DNA of 64,000 nt from Rhynchopus sp. YZ270_cl-10 (GCA_964035575.1 OZ037862.1:1240001-1304000); one strand, 5' to 3'; shown: positions 1 through 10,835, counted from the first letter of the stretch. The notes: generated by a model from the letters alone, not told the origin. Numbers and translations: made by a program.

Positions 1-558
1 CCTGACTCCATTTCCTGGGAGCTTCCAGGACCGTACAATGCTCCGTTCGCTAAAAGGAATGGTAAAAAAAAAATTTTTTTCAAAACAACTGCGATTTCTT
101 CTGCTCTGGGGTAGAATAAGCTACTTTTTTTGTGTGGTATGTGTGCAAAAAGCGAGCAGTTTTGAACAAAACGCAGTCTCTTAGCGAGCGGTTTTTTGAT
201 CGAAGCGTGGCTTTTTTTCTGCACACATCTTACAAAAAAAGATTTCTTTGTTTTCCTCTGCCTTCATATTTGAGTTGCGACGTTCCTGGGTTTTTCCCGC
301 ATTTTTTTTTTGTGATTTTTTTTAAATGTTTACAAGTTGCCTAAAGCTCTGTGTGGCTTAGGATGGTCGGAGCAAAATTTTTCTTTTGCTATTTTATCCC
401 CTCTTATTTTGGACAAGCCACTTAGTTGTCTGGCTTGTACCGCATTTATTGCGTGGATGAGTGATTAAGGTGTCATGGGCACATCATCCCCAGCCAATTA
501 GTTAAAGGATGCCTCCTCACCGTTCAATTTTTGGAAGAGGGAAAAGAAGGAAAAAAAG

Positions 559-601
559 ACAGTAGAGACAACTGTGGCAACACAACCGAAGAAACTACAC
601 T
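559..601 (+). repeat. GTGGCAACAC dispersed repeat, fragment
   Basis: A fragment of a short interspersed repeat whose best copy is at 47817-47888. It keeps CAACTGTGGCAACACAACCG and a nearby ACTACAC. A second piece with ACACTACTCC and AATTTATC lies at 684-716, so a copy seems to have been split by the small TIR element at 603-689. Confidence 0.6.
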
Positions 602-602
602 T

Positions 603-689
603 GGTGTGGCTGAAAGTGGGGTGCTATTTTTGTGCTATTTTGTGCTACTTTCTGCTATTTTCTGCTATTTTGGTGTCGTCGGCCACATC
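603..689. mobile_element. Small TIR element (GGTGTGGCTGAA family), copy 1
   Basis: An 87-bp segment starts with GGTGTGGCTGAA and ends with GTCGGCCACATC, an imperfect inverted copy. The interior is a run of TGCTATTTT and TGCTACTTT words. The same ends and interior words recur at 6412-6476, and the same ends at 38764-39383. It interrupts the GTGGCAACAC repeat, which suggests insertion. It has no coding capacity; MITE-like is the best label. Confidence 0.6.
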
Positions 690-819
690 AACACTACTCC
701 AAACAATTTATCAAAAAAACAATGTAAATGTAAATCAAATACTTTAGGCGAAGCTGCTCTGCCAATGTTCTTCTTCCATCTGCAATCCCACAGATATTAT
801 CACAACATTTTCTTATTTT

Positions 820-916
820 ACGCACACTCTTTGTGAGCGGAAAGTGTCAACGTCGTTCACTCACCCCCAACCGTGCTCCGCGACACCACCCAACAGTCAG
901 AGATGGTGTGTCTGGA
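820..916 (+). repeat. Dispersed repeat with CCCCCAACCGTGCTCCGC, copy 1
   Basis: A block of about 95 bp matches 36125-36208. Shared words are ACGCACACT, TTGTGAGCGG, CCCCCAACCGTGCTCCGC and ACACCA. It has no coding capacity and its function is unknown. Confidence 0.65.
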
Positions 917-1582
917 AGCGTCAGCGCATCAAACAACTACGAGAAGGGGTGAGGAACACTTTTTTTTTGGGATATTATCGTGAATGGGTAACGTGGACAT
1001 GACAGTGATTACCCCAAATTGCTTTAGATTGGTGGCCACACTACCAAAGGATTAGGTTCATTCTTTCCAACTTAGAGATATGGTGCTTGCACCATGAAGG
1101 CGTTTTGCACTTACAACTTCCACATTTAGAAAAGTTTTAACTGTGTCTAAGAGATTCAGCTTCATCGGTTCTTCATATTTTTTTAATACATGACGTAAGG
1201 TTCCTTAATGTCATTTCTATTTTGCCTTTGTAAATGTACACCTGATAATGTGGTGGTGAACGTTTGCATTGAATTTTTCCGTTGTGTTGAGGCTGTAGAA
1301 ACCCCCTGTGTGTAAGAGAGACACACACACGCATTCATCTAGCAAAACCCTTTAGGTATAAATGGAATGGGAGAAAAGCAACTCAAAAAAAAATGTTCTT
1401 CTTGGAATGTAGCAAACATCCACCCATTCCATCACATACCCAGATCTCAACAACTTCATTAACCCATTCAAATACCCAATCTTAACAAAAGACAAACAAA
1501 TTGTCAATACTTAGTATTACTACTAAAAAAAAAATGTACATTTTTTCTCATTTCCCCCAAAAAAAACAAAAAAAGCAACAAC

Positions 1583-1697
1583 TGGTGCTTTCGGAAGTCG
1601 GTCAACGAGCTGTCAGCGACGTGCCACGACCTGTCGGTGACCTGTCAATATCAAGGGGTGTGTGTATAGAGTCCCTGACCCCTCCCGGAGCACCAAA
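1583..1697. repeat. 115-bp TGGTGCTTTCGG dispersed element, copy 1
   Basis: It starts TGGTGCTTTCGGAAGTCGG and ends CCTCCCGGAGCACCAAA, so the ends form an imperfect inverted repeat (TTTGGTGCT type). The interior holds several ACCTGTC / GACGTG words and a TATCAAGGGGTGTGTGTATA core. A second copy lies at 2691-2827. It looks like a small non-autonomous element. Confidence 0.75.
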
Positions 1698-2690
1698 CAA
1701 AAAAAAACTTCCTAAACTCCCCTTTCAAATACCCATACGATTCTCTATTTGACTAAAATAGGTCAATATCTACACACAAAAAAAAGGAAAAAAAAAGTTC
1801 TATTCTCTCCTGAATGCGATGTGTTTTTTAAACATAAATTTAGCACACTTTGTTTTGGACTTTGGAGCTTTCCTCGCTTACACTTTATTCGCTTGGGATG
1901 CATCGTTGTTTGAACGTCCTTGTGTGCTTTCTCTTTGAATCTGAATTTGATGCAATAAAAATAAACGTTTCTGAGATGAAACACAAACACATACCCAAAA
2001 AAAAGGGACTGTAGAGAGTGCCTGCTGTTAAATCGGCGGCCTTATTTCAGCCAGGAAAATAAAGGGGTGTTTTCTGAGAGATTCTTTTATGTTGTTTATT
2101 TGGTTGGTTTGATCTCATTAAGTCGTTTTTTTACATTTTTTTTGTTGGCGTTTTAGCGGTTTGATGTGTCGGTACCCTTTCAGCGTTTTATTAAAGGTCC
2201 AGCTGTCAGCAACGTCCATGTGTGTGTGTGTGTGTGTTTTTTGGGTACCAGACCTTATCTGTGTATTGACGGACACAAGGGACAAAGAAAAACTGAGAAA
2301 GACGGCCCGTGATCCGAGGCTATTATGTGAGGGACAGTGGAGCTTGCACAGGGTGGCAACTAACACTATTCCAGAAAAATTTCAGAAAAGAAATAAACCG
2401 TAGTACAAAGGCTTTGGTTATTACTGAGTACAGATGCTATTAGCTCCGAGTGGGTTATTAGGTGTCTTAGGGGGATTGTCGACACAAAACCGACGAATTT
2501 TGCGAGGGAAAATAAGAAAATAAAAGAACCATCGTGGCAAATCAAACATGCGAAAAGAAAAGAAAAGGAAAAAGAAGAAACTAACCTCTTTGTTGTTGAG
2601 GCATTATGAAATCTGCCTTCATCCGGTTGTATTGCGTATAGAGGTGGCTCAGCTGTCGTGAAATCGATCATGTTGTGTTCTTGCAATTTT
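1698..2690. other. Gene-free stretch between two small elements
   Basis: AT-rich DNA with short runs of A and T and a (TG)n tract near 2219-2237. Open frames on both strands are short and overlap each other; none shows a domain or a convincing codon pattern. No gene is called. Confidence 0.55.
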
Positions 2691-2827
2691 TGGTGCTTTC
2701 GGAAGTCGGTCAACGACCTGTCAGCGACGTGTCACGACCTGTCGGCGACCTGTCCATATCAAGGGGTGTGTGTATAGAGTCACTGTGTGAGCGACCTGTC
2801 AATATCGACCCCTCCCGGAGCACCAAA
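2691..2827. repeat. 137-bp TGGTGCTTTCGG dispersed element, copy 2
   Basis: Second copy of the element at 1583-1697, in the same orientation, with a 22-bp-scale internal expansion of the GCGACCTGTCAATATC word before the CCTCCCGGAGCACCAAA end. The expansion suggests slippage on the internal ACCTGTC words. Confidence 0.75.
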
Positions 2828-2954
2828 TTTTTCCTTGTTTTTTGTTTGCCCATAAGCTTCATATAACAATGAAGTGGCAGAATATTTTTTCCATCAGTCT
2901 AAATGGGAGCCAATTACCCCCCCCTAGCCAATTACCCCCCCCCCCCCCCCCCTT

Positions 2955-4502
2955 AGGGGCCGCAGTCCCCTAAGGAAATTATGTAACAATAATTCATTTT
3001 GCCACTTTTTGGCGTATAGTGGCCACAACCTGCAGAGAACCACCCCAGAATAGGTCAGAAACACCCTGTGAGGCAAAATTGGGTGAAAATTCGACTCCAG
3101 AATGTGAAAAAATGGGAAAAAATAGCAAAAAACTGGCTTTTTGGGGGTTTTGGCCATTTCGGCCAAAACCCCGATTTTTCATGAAAAAACATGAAAAAAA
3201 CACCAAATTCGATGTTTCAGAGAGTCATTTGAGACCTATTTTGCCCCAAAAACGTGCTTGGAGTCCATTCTCGCCTGTTTTTCACATTTTTTACGCCTTT
3301 TCTTTGGTGAATTTGGCCAAAATTTGGTCAAAATGACCCCCTGTCCACCCCCTGTCTACCCCCTGTCCAAGGCCAGGATTTTTCCCCTGGCCATCACATA
3401 AAGTAGGGTATGGTGCAAATTTTGGTACATACCCCCCCAAAAAATGGTCTGCGGACCCAACGGAACCGTTTTTTTACCCTTTGGAGGACTCAGAAGCACT
3501 AGAAATGGGGAAAATGAGTGAAAAATTGCCCTCCCCCCCAGAGAGGGGGGTAGGGGCGGTTTTTGGGCTAAAAAATGCCAAATTAGGGCCGCCAGAGGCC
3601 TCTTGGGGTCACTCTCCTGTGGAAATCGTACTCCTAGGGGTCCTGTGGGCCTGATTTCGACGAGCTGCACCCTTTTGGGCCCCCCGAACCGATCTTGGTT
3701 TGAAATATTGAGTCGAATATGACCCCTGGACAGGGGGTAGACAGGGGTCATTTTGACCTCAAAACACCAAAAAGCGGCCAAAAAAAGTACCTAAAGTGTC
3801 CAAAACAGGTCGGAATAGACTCACGGGACATCCCTGGGGTAGTTTTGTGTCCAAGCAGCTGTCATGATGTCGAAATTTTACAATTTTTTTGAAAATTTGG
3901 TCAAAAATGGTCATTTGTCCCAAAATGGCCCAAATGGCCGTTTTGTGCTTTATTTTCCATTTTTTTTGTGTTTCTGGTAATCAGTCACCCAAAAAAAAGG
4001 ACACATTTTTGCCATACCATACATATTTGTTCGGTTCCTCCCATTTTTTGTGCAATTTTTCGTGTTTTTTGCATTTTTTTTTGCATTTTTTTTGACCAAA
4101 ACTTAGTGAAACTTAGTAAAACTTAGTGAAACTTAGCAAAACTTAGTGAAACTTAGTGAAAATTTGCTGGAAAAACCCCCCAACAAAACCATTTCTTGAG
4201 CGGAATACCCCCCTGTATGGGTAATTGTGGTTGAAAATAGGTGCCTAGAATATGTTCTGAGTGGTTTTGGGGGTGAAATAGCCCCAAATACCCCCACAAA
4301 GCAAAAAATGTGCCAAAAAGGCTGAAAATCCTATTTTTTCACACTTTTTTCACTTTCTGAGGTGCCAAACCATGAAATTCTGGGTCACACTGCCCCGGAA
4401 ACCTATTTTGGGTGTCAGACACACCCTGAGGTGCCCACTAGATGCCCAAAAAATGACGAAATAATTATTGTTACATAATTTCCTTAGGGGACTGCGGCCC
4501 CT
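2955..4502. mobile_element. Inner inverted-repeat element nested in the 2893 element
   Basis: Bounded by perfect 40-bp inverted repeats (AGGGGCCGCAGTCCCCTAAG on the left arm), whose outer part is itself a hairpin. It carries no recognisable protein. It appears either to have inserted into the outer element or to be its core. Confidence 0.7.
4097..4158 (+). repeat. 10-bp AAACTTAGTG tandem repeat
   Basis: About six imperfect copies of AAACTTAGTG or AAACTTAGCA/AAACTTAGTA in a row within the inner nested element. Confidence 0.85.
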
Positions 4503-4630
4503 ACCCCCCCCCCTTATATTACCCCCTTTTTCCAAAATCCGAAAATACGAGATTTTTCAGTGTCTATTACCCCCCCCCCTTTAGGTGGTCCCACGTAGAA
4601 GGAAATCCTTAAGGATTTGCTATGGACACA

Positions 4631-4734
4631 CATGTGACCCCACCGTGGAGAGCAATCGGCTCCCGCAATCAAAAGAAAGCAGAGAAAAGGGGAAAGAAAA
4701 AGAAAAAAAGTTGTGTACCATGCGCCTGCGGCGC
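4631..4734 (+). repeat. Module M1 (CATGTGACCCCACCGTG ... GCGCCTGCGGCGC), copy 1
   Basis: A block of about 105 bp begins CATGTGACCCCACCGTGGAG and ends TGCGCCTGCGGCGC, with an A/G-rich middle. Full copies lie at 7134-7251 (+) and 39130-39235 (-), each inside a different inverted-repeat element. Partial GGCGCCGCAGGCGC copies lie at 36889, 36992 and 43871. The conserved ends with a loose middle suggest a mobile or structured module. Confidence 0.75.
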
Positions 4735-4843
4735 TATCTGTTCCCTACCCCCCGTGATGTACTTATGTATATTCCACCTGATTTTGCCGGTGTTTTCCGG
4801 TGTTAGCCGGTGAAGTCACGGCATTGGGTACTGGGTACACTCA

Positions 4844-4983
4844 CTTCATCATTGTACTAGCCCAGGGAGGGGCTACCGGCAAGGTCTCTTCCAATCCGTA
4901 CCCCAGTTTCCTAGGGGGCTTCACTGGCTCGGGCTCCAGTAGGTCCCTCCGCACATGTAATGTGCCTGCCTTCGGCACCCAGG
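4844..4983 (-). repeat. 140-bp structured dispersed repeat, reverse copy
   Basis: Read on the minus strand this matches 42780-42933. Shared words include GAAGGCAGGCAC, ACATGTG, GGAGGGACCT, CCAGTGAAGCC, CCTAGGAAACT, GGATTGGAAGAGACC and GGGCTAGTACAATGATGAA. Several short self-complementary words suggest a folded RNA or a retroposed fragment. The family is not identified. Confidence 0.7.
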
Positions 4984-5239
4984 GTAGCATTCCCAGTACC
5001 TTTTACCCTCAGGTCAGACCTTCATAGAGTTCCAGGAGGAGTGCCACAACAGGGTCCCCGGATGCGATTTAACGTCCAGCCCAGGACGAGAGGGGCTGAG
5101 CAGGGATTTTTTTAAATTTAGGTGAAGGAAATCCACTAAGGTGGGCGTGCCTGGCCGCAAATCGCCTTGGGGATCACCAAAATATCCCATTGGTACCGGG
5201 TACCGTGGGTACCCAGGTATACACAAACCCGCAAATACG

Positions 5240-5397
5240 GTACACACGTACACACGTACACACGTACACACGTACACACGTACACACGTACACACGTACA
5301 CACGTACACACGTACACACGTACACACGTACACACGTACACACGTACACACGTACACACGTACACACGTACACACGTACACACGTACACAGGTACAC
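5240..5397. repeat. 8-bp GTACACAC minisatellite
   Basis: About 20 tandem copies of an 8-bp unit (GTACACAC). The unit is open in several frames and produces artificial open frames on both strands. Related GTAC-rich arrays occur in the elements at 10836 and 38836. Confidence 0.95.
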
Positions 5398-5524
5398 AGG
5401 TAGGTGTCTATTACCCCCCCCCCTTGGGTGTCTATTACCCCCCCCCCCTTATATTACCCCCAAAACCCGAATATGACCCTCAAGGGGGGGGGGGGGGGGG
5501 TAATTGGCTCCCATTTAGACTGAT

Positions 5525-6983
5525 AGATTAAAGCTTCAAGAAAGACGCGGTGACAAATTTTCAACTTTCTCAGGTTTTTTTCTCTCTTTTCTTTCAATTG
5601 TTTATTGCACCCCGAAGTGCCAATGAATAGCTGGGTTGCGAGACAACACAAAAAAAATATATATTTTTTGGGACACTGTCAGGGCTTTGTATCTCAAGTC
5701 ATCTTCTTTTCTTTCTGATGACTAAGCACGAGAGGCTTAGGGTCATCTTATAAACCTTTTCTTTTCTTTAATTTTTGTGCGGATTCAACTCTATATCCCC
5801 CCTCATTTTTTAGGTTCCATGCGATCGGGAGGATGATTTTTTTTTTTTTGAATTTTGCAGTGCCCGCGTCCGGTGTACGAGGAGACGTTTGCACTTTCAA
5901 TTCCTCTTTTTTTTTTTTTCCCCCTGCGAACTTTGTTTGTACAAAATCTTACTGTACACATCAAAAAGCCCTACGTTTTGTCATGCTCCCGCAATTTTTC
6001 TTTTCTAAGATGTGTATGCACGAGGGGCACTTTCATCTTCCAATTTTTTTATTGTCTAAACAATACACCCTATTGGTGCGTTGGCAATGCCTCCCCCGGA
6101 TTTGATCCGGAATGTGATTTTTTTTTTTTTTTTGGATGTTGCAAATTCTGTCATGCGTTATTTTTAAAAGGTTTGTTCATTTTTTACAAACCTTTTCTTC
6201 ATTTTGAGAGGTCCTCCGCGAGATGCTCGATAACCCGCGGAGGCGTTTTGCACATATATCAGTTTCACTTTTTAGTGTGCTTTCATCCGGATGGATGTCA
6301 TCATAGCTGGAGATGGCCTGCATCAAGGACTACCCTCTTTCTCTGAAATGGGGTGCTATTGTTGTGCTATTTTCTGCTACTTTCTGCTATTCTGGGCATC
6401 TGGATTTTTTTGGTGCGGCTGAAGGGAGGTGCTATTTTGTACTACTTTCTGCTATTTTGGGGTCGTCAGCCACACCATTTTTTTCTTCTTCTTCTTTCTC
6501 TCTCCATCTGACGTAGTCTCCTATTTGGTAAAAAATATTTCGTTGTGTTAGCTTTGAAATGATCTGCATCTGAAGTGCCTCCTCCAGAGAGCGTCATTAA
6601 AAGAGTGCCTTTTTTGTGAATTTTTTGATACAATTTGTCTTTTTTTTTCACCCATTCGTTTTCTTCTTTGGTCTAACCTTTTTTGAGTTCCTCCATTCTC
6701 CTGAGGGATGTAATTATTCTCTTTTTTTGTATATCCTATCTTTCGTTCAGGGGCATCGTTGAGCGGAGGTTCTAACAAAACTCTTCTTGACGAGATATGC
6801 ATTTTTGATGTTTTCTGGTGTGATTCAGACCACCCACGAGAGAACCACAGAGAACTGTTTCGGGTTATATTAAGATTTGCGGAGCACCTTCGGGGGAACC
6901 ACGGAGAATCCGTTTGGTGATCACACCATTTTCATTTTTTTTGGTTTATTTTGGTATCTTTGCCGTCGTGAAAAAGGCGAAAT
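5525..6983. other. Gene-free stretch of dispersed modules
   Basis: Poly-T-rich DNA with degenerate modules that recur across the window: ACACTGTCAGGGCTTTGTAT (5671), a GAGAGGCTTAGGGTCATC module (5730), a GGGGCACTTTCATCTTC module (6020), a hairpin CCTCCGCG ... CGCGGAGG with GCGTTTTGCAC (6212-6250) and CTTTCATCCGGATGG (6286). No gene is supported. Confidence 0.55.
6412..6476. mobile_element. Small TIR element (GGTGTGGCTGAA family), copy 2
   Basis: A 65-bp copy with ends GGTGCGGCTGAA and GTCAGCCACACC and a TGCTATTTT / CTACTTTCTGC interior. A partial run of the same interior words lies just before it (6353-6400). Confidence 0.65.
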
Positions 6984-7133
6984 CAGAGTTTCCGCCAAGG
7001 TGTACCGGGGTGTACTTTGGTACACCCCAATATTTTTCCCGGAAAAATTTGAATTTTTACAGGGATTCGGGGTGTACCAAAGTACACCCCGAGAAAAATG
7101 GGGTTTTAGAGGTTGTAGATGACCCCCTGTGGT

Positions 7134-7251
7134 CATGTGACCCCACCGTGCAGAGCGTTTGGCTCGCTGTGTCAAAAAAAGTGGAAGAAAAGCGGGGGTA
7201 AAATCTAGGAAAAAAAGAGAAAAAAAGTAGCGTACCGTGCGCCTGCGGCGC
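7134..7251 (+). repeat. Module M1, copy 2
   Basis: Full-length copy of the block at 4631-4734, starting CATGTGACCCCACCGTG and ending GTACCGTGCGCCTGCGGCGC, inside the 6984-7712 element. Confidence 0.75.
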
Positions 7252-7571
7252 TGTGTTGCTGGTTATTTGATGTTGCCATACTCTAAACTAAAGGAGGCTT
7301 CGGTGCAAGCGACGAGTGCATTCACTTTCTATTTGTAATCACTGTGTAGCGCCATGCAATGAAAAAAGCAAATACCATCACCCTCTCACAAGACACCTTA
7401 CCTAGTTAAGCTTCCACCCCCGACCTCCAAACGAACCACCTCTACCAAAGATCGCCCTTCTGCAGCCCAGTGGAAGTGACACCTCAACCGGTAGTGAGCG
7501 TATCTCGCGCCTCCCCTTCTGCCTTTCAACCCTTCCCAAAAAATTTTTTTGTAGCACCCCCCCGCACGCTT

Positions 7572-7635
7572 CGCCTCTCTACCTGTGTCTGCGAGGGAGG
7601 CGCGCGCGAAGCGCGCGACGACCGCTTTTTCGGGG
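7572..7635 (+). repeat. GC-rich module M2 (GCGCGCGAAGCGCGCGACG)
   Basis: A GC-rich island in AT-rich DNA. It contains the palindrome CGCGCGCGAAGCGCGCG, GAGGGAGG and GACGACCGCTT. A reverse copy lies at 36576-36643 inside the hAT-like element 36485-37243, so two elements with different ends share it. Confidence 0.75.
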
Positions 7636-7712
7636 AGAAAAAAAAAATTTTTGGGGGTCGTTTTCATGGTACACCCCAATTTCTGAAACCCCAAATCCTG
7701 GCGGAAACCCTG

Positions 7713-9490
7713 GAAATGCAAAAAAAAAAAAAATCTTATGATTACCGTTGAATTATATCCTCACAATTTAACGCAGTGAGTTGTGGGTCATGAGTGTGAA
7801 ATATCGGATTTTTTTTTCTCTTTTATCTTTTTCCCTTATTTCCTCGATACCACTTTTTTGTGGAAAAGATGTGTTCTTTTTTTCTTTTTTTGAATCGCTT
7901 TCCTTCACCATGCAAATCATCACCTCTACCCAGAATAAACCCTGTATTTTGGGTATCTTCCGTGACGTACATTTATAAAGATTTTTTTTTTTTTGAAAAA
8001 AAAAAAAAAAAAAGTGGGTTCTTAGGCGGCCTTTCGTGCCTTTTCTTTTTTTCTGCCTTTTTCTTTTTTTTTTGATAAGAATTTCGTGTATCGTTTCTTA
8101 CGTTTCAGAATATATTTTTTTGGTGTGTGATCGGCTAGTGTGGTTTCTGTAAGATTCACCTTTGCGTCACATTTCAAACGAGTTGCTGTGTGTTTTTTTA
8201 TTTATGTCACTTTTCGGAAAATATGTGTTTTGTTTTTCGGAGAGGCAACACTATTGGTTATAAAAAGAGCGAGAAGAAAGCCACTGTTTTTACCAAAAAA
8301 ACAAAACAAAAAAAACCACTAAAAAAAAGTGTGTCTCGAGCGAAAACCCCCATTTAGTATAGACAAGAAAACACTCCACAGCCTCTATACCCCCATTTTC
8401 CACAAGGATGTACTCTGGCCTTGAAAAAGAAAATATACCATTCTTCTTCTTATCCTGGTTGGGGTATCCATCTTGTCATGTGTTTTTTTTTTCTCTCTTC
8501 TACTTTTGTGACTTCTTTTTTCTCACACTCACCCAAGAAAAAAATAAAGAATTTGTTTAGTGGAAATGACCCCCCCTTTCCCAGGGGGGTCAATACTAGC
8601 AAGAAAAACCGTTCAGAGGGTAACTCTGTGGCTGTACCGTTTTTTTCACACTTTTTGGTATTCTTGGTTCTTTGTTGCGGTGTCGATTTTTTTTTTTATT
8701 TGGCCTGGGACCTTTTTGTCCCAATGGCCATTCGTCTGTGAGATGTGGTTAAAGTTTTATTGTATTTTGGGATGTAGGTGGTGCTTGTTGTTTTCATCAT
8801 CAACACACTGCGTCTTAAGGACATTACGTGACGGGTGACACAGTGAACTATGCGTGTCATCACAACCTCATAACGCCCGTCATTTTCCTGACAAGGTGAC
8901 CGTGAAGATGTACTCTCAAGGACCCCCCTGCTGATAGCGCATCGTTCCCCCAAACGGGTGGTACCATAGCAATGGCTTTGTCATTTTTTTTTTTTTTTTG
9001 ATGGGCACTTTCCACTTTCCACTTTTTGTCCTAAGGAAGATCTTCTTCTTTTTCGTCCGTCTGTTGTCTGGTGAAGTCTTTGTAGCGTGAAGGTCTCGTT
9101 TTAAATTGGTTTTTTTTGAATTTCTTGGTGCGCATGAGCTGTGCATTAGCCATTCAAGTTTTTCTTCTTTGGGGAGGAGGTGGGGAGGGGGGGTTTTTTG
9201 TAGTTCGAACCTCGTTGTCGTGTCGAGCCTGTTTTTTTTTCTCTCTTTTTTCGTCTTTCCTCTGTCGGCTTCCATTTTATCCCATCCTGGTTTTCAAAAA
9301 AAGTGCAGATCTCTCTATTGGTGTAAAAGGGATTTGTCAAAAAAAAAAAAATAATTAAAAAACAGAATTGAAAAGGTTTTCTACCTTTTTGCGAGCGCCC
9401 ATTTTCATCTTTCCATTTTTTTTTTTTTTTTTTTTGGCGAACCGATCGGGCTAACAGTGAGGGGGTAAGATTTTTTTTGTTGCTTCTCTT
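7713..9490. other. Gene-free AT-rich stretch
   Basis: Long T and A runs and no credible frame. A GACCCCCC ... GGGGGGTC mini-palindrome lies near 8567-8592. Modules of the TTTCATCTTTCCA type occur near 9000 and 9400. Nothing else is recognised. Confidence 0.55.
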
Positions 9491-9520
9491 CCCCTCCCTT
9501 TGCAAGTTAACGACATCCTT
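9491..9520 (+). repeat. 30-bp direct repeat, left copy
   Basis: This 30-bp stretch (core TTTGCAAGTTAACGACATCC) is repeated exactly at 10149-10178. The pair flanks the foldback element at 9574-10128 at some distance, so it is not its immediate target duplication. Confidence 0.9.
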
Positions 9521-9573
9521 CAACTATCAAGCAAAATTAAACAGAGCACAAAGCACTTTCAAAACATACAAAA

Positions 9574-10128
9574 TGGTGTGTTCCGGGGTATGGGATTTTA
9601 CACATCTTCACACATCTTCACAACTCTTCACAACTTTTCACAAATTTTCACAACATAATTTTGGCCATATTTTTGTGAAGAATTGTGAATAGTTGTGAAA
9701 AGTTGTGAAGAGTTGTGAATTGAAATGAAAATTTGGATGAAAAAAACACAGACGTTGTGAATATTTGTGAAGAGTTGTGAAGAGTTGTGAAGAGTTGTGA
9801 AGAGTTGTGAAGAGTTGTGAAGAGTTGTGAAGAGTTGTGAATTGGGAAAACCCCCCCTTTTTTTCTCCAATTCACAACTCTTCACAACTGTTCACAACTG
9901 TTCACAACTCTTCACAAATATTCACAACGTCTGTGTTTTTTTCATCCAAATTTTCATTTCAATTCACAACTCTTCACAACTTTTCACAACTATTCACAAC
10001 TCTTCACAATTCTTCACAAAAATATGGCCAAAATTATGTTGTGAAAATTTGTGAAAATTTGTGAAAAGTTGTGAAGAGTTGTGAAGATGTGTGAAGATGT
10101 GTAAAATCCCATACCCCGGAACACACCA
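9574..10128. mobile_element. Foldback element made of TTCACAAC repeats
   Basis: Nearly the whole 555 bp is one long inverted repeat. It starts TGGTGTGTTCCGGGGTATGG and ends with its reverse complement. The arms are filled with 10-bp words of the TTCACAACTC type on one strand in the left arm and the other strand in the right arm, with a short C/T-rich centre near 9847-9870. CAAAA lies directly outside both ends (9569-9573 and 10129-10133), a possible but A-rich 5-bp target duplication. It could form a very large hairpin. There is no coding capacity; the frames through it are repeat artefacts. Confidence 0.85.
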
Positions 10129-10148
10129 CAAAAAACATTTTCAAACTC

Positions 10149-10178
10149 CCCCTCCCTTTGCAAGTTAACGACATCCTT
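10149..10178 (+). repeat. 30-bp direct repeat, right copy
   Basis: Exact copy of 9491-9520. The two copies are 658 bp apart and enclose the foldback element. Confidence 0.9.
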
Positions 10179-10835
10179 CTTTTTATTTTGAAAGATGGGT
10201 GTGTATGAGATTTCTCTTTCTCTCCCTCTCCCTCTCTCTCTCCCCCATGAGATTAAAATAGTGTACACAAAAAAAAAAAAAAACAGAAACAGTTTGCAAA
10301 CACTTTCCCCTCAATACTCCCCAAAAATGAAGACGTGTCTTAATGGAAAAATAGCTACACTGCTGGAGGGGCTATTACAGTATACGGTGCTAATAAAGTT
10401 TTCGTAAACTATAACAGCTCCCCCCCAGTAATACAATCCTAACCCAGATATTATTAGGTAATCCCCAAAAGGGTTATTACCATATAAGCGTCAAATGGGT
10501 GCTAGGAAAACGTCATTTTTCGCAAAGAAGACAAAAAATGATGATAAAGTGAGTAGGCGGTTCTGCCTACATCAAATTAACCACCATTTTTTTTTTTTGT
10601 GACAACTGCCTTGCAAAGGTTGTAGGGGAGGAAATGAAAACATATCTGAGTTGTGCCCGAATTTTTTGGTGTGAGCGATGTAAACACGACACAACTTATT
10701 CACAGAAAAGTTTTTGATTTTGTCCCTACACACTCCACAAAAATCCGGTGCGATCAACGAAAAATTCTTTTTCTGATTTCGTTTCTTTCTTTATCAGACT
10801 AGCTTAAACTCAGATAACAGTTTTTATTTATTTAT
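10179..10835. other. Gene-free stretch
   Basis: AT-rich DNA with a (TCTC)n-like tract at 10210-10243. No credible frame, RNA gene or named repeat is seen. Confidence 0.5.

Larger units (their letters stand above)
1..1582. other. Gene-free AT-rich stretch with short degenerate repeats
   Basis: No credible gene: the open frames here are short and rich in homopolymer-encoded Phe and Lys. It holds fragments of dispersed repeats: part of the GTGGCAACAC repeat (about 559-601 and 684-716), a small TIR element (603-689), a module with GTGAGCGG and CCCCCAACCGTGCTCCGC (820-916) that recurs near 36.1 kb, and a GGCGTTTTGCAC module near 1099. Nothing else is recognised. Confidence 0.6.
2893..5524. mobile_element. 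Nested inverted-repeat element of 2.6 kb with poly-C ends
   Basis: The outer ends are perfect 32-bp inverted repeats (2893-2924 and 5493-5524). They read ATCAGTCTAAATGGGAGCC and then run into C tracts. Inside lies a second, perfect 40-bp inverted pair (2955-2994 and 4463-4502), and inside that a third imperfect pair (about 3326-3370 and 3718-3758, GGTCAAAATGACCCC). The element also holds 10-bp AAACTTAGTG repeats (4097-4158), an 8-bp minisatellite (5240-5397), and the 4631-4734 and 4844-4983 dispersed modules. No transposase frame is visible. The flanking duplication is at most 2 bp (AT). Confidence 0.75.
6984..7712. mobile_element. Non-autonomous element with CAGAG/CAGGG ends (hAT-like)
   Basis: The ends CAGAGTTTCCGCCAAGG and (reversed) CAGGGTTTCCGCCAGG form imperfect inverted repeats, with GAAAT directly outside both (6979-6983 and 7713-7717). 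CAGNG ends are typical of hAT transposons, but the flanking repeat is 5 bp rather than the usual 8. The interior holds two copies of a GGGTGTAC palindrome (7012 and 7067), module M1 (7134-7251) and the GC-rich module M2 (7572-7635). There is no transposase frame. Confidence 0.6.

Noticed and set aside
3356-3781. 141-codon minus-strand frame in the nested element
   Set aside because: It spans an inverted-repeat pair, has no known domain, and ends at repeat words.
5014-5531. Frames of THVHTYTR or CVRVYVCT type
   Set aside because: Translation of the 8-bp GTACACAC array, not genes.
9598-10110. CRISPR-like array of short repeats
   Set aside because: The 10-bp words are contiguous without unique spacers, and the block is a palindrome in a eukaryotic context.
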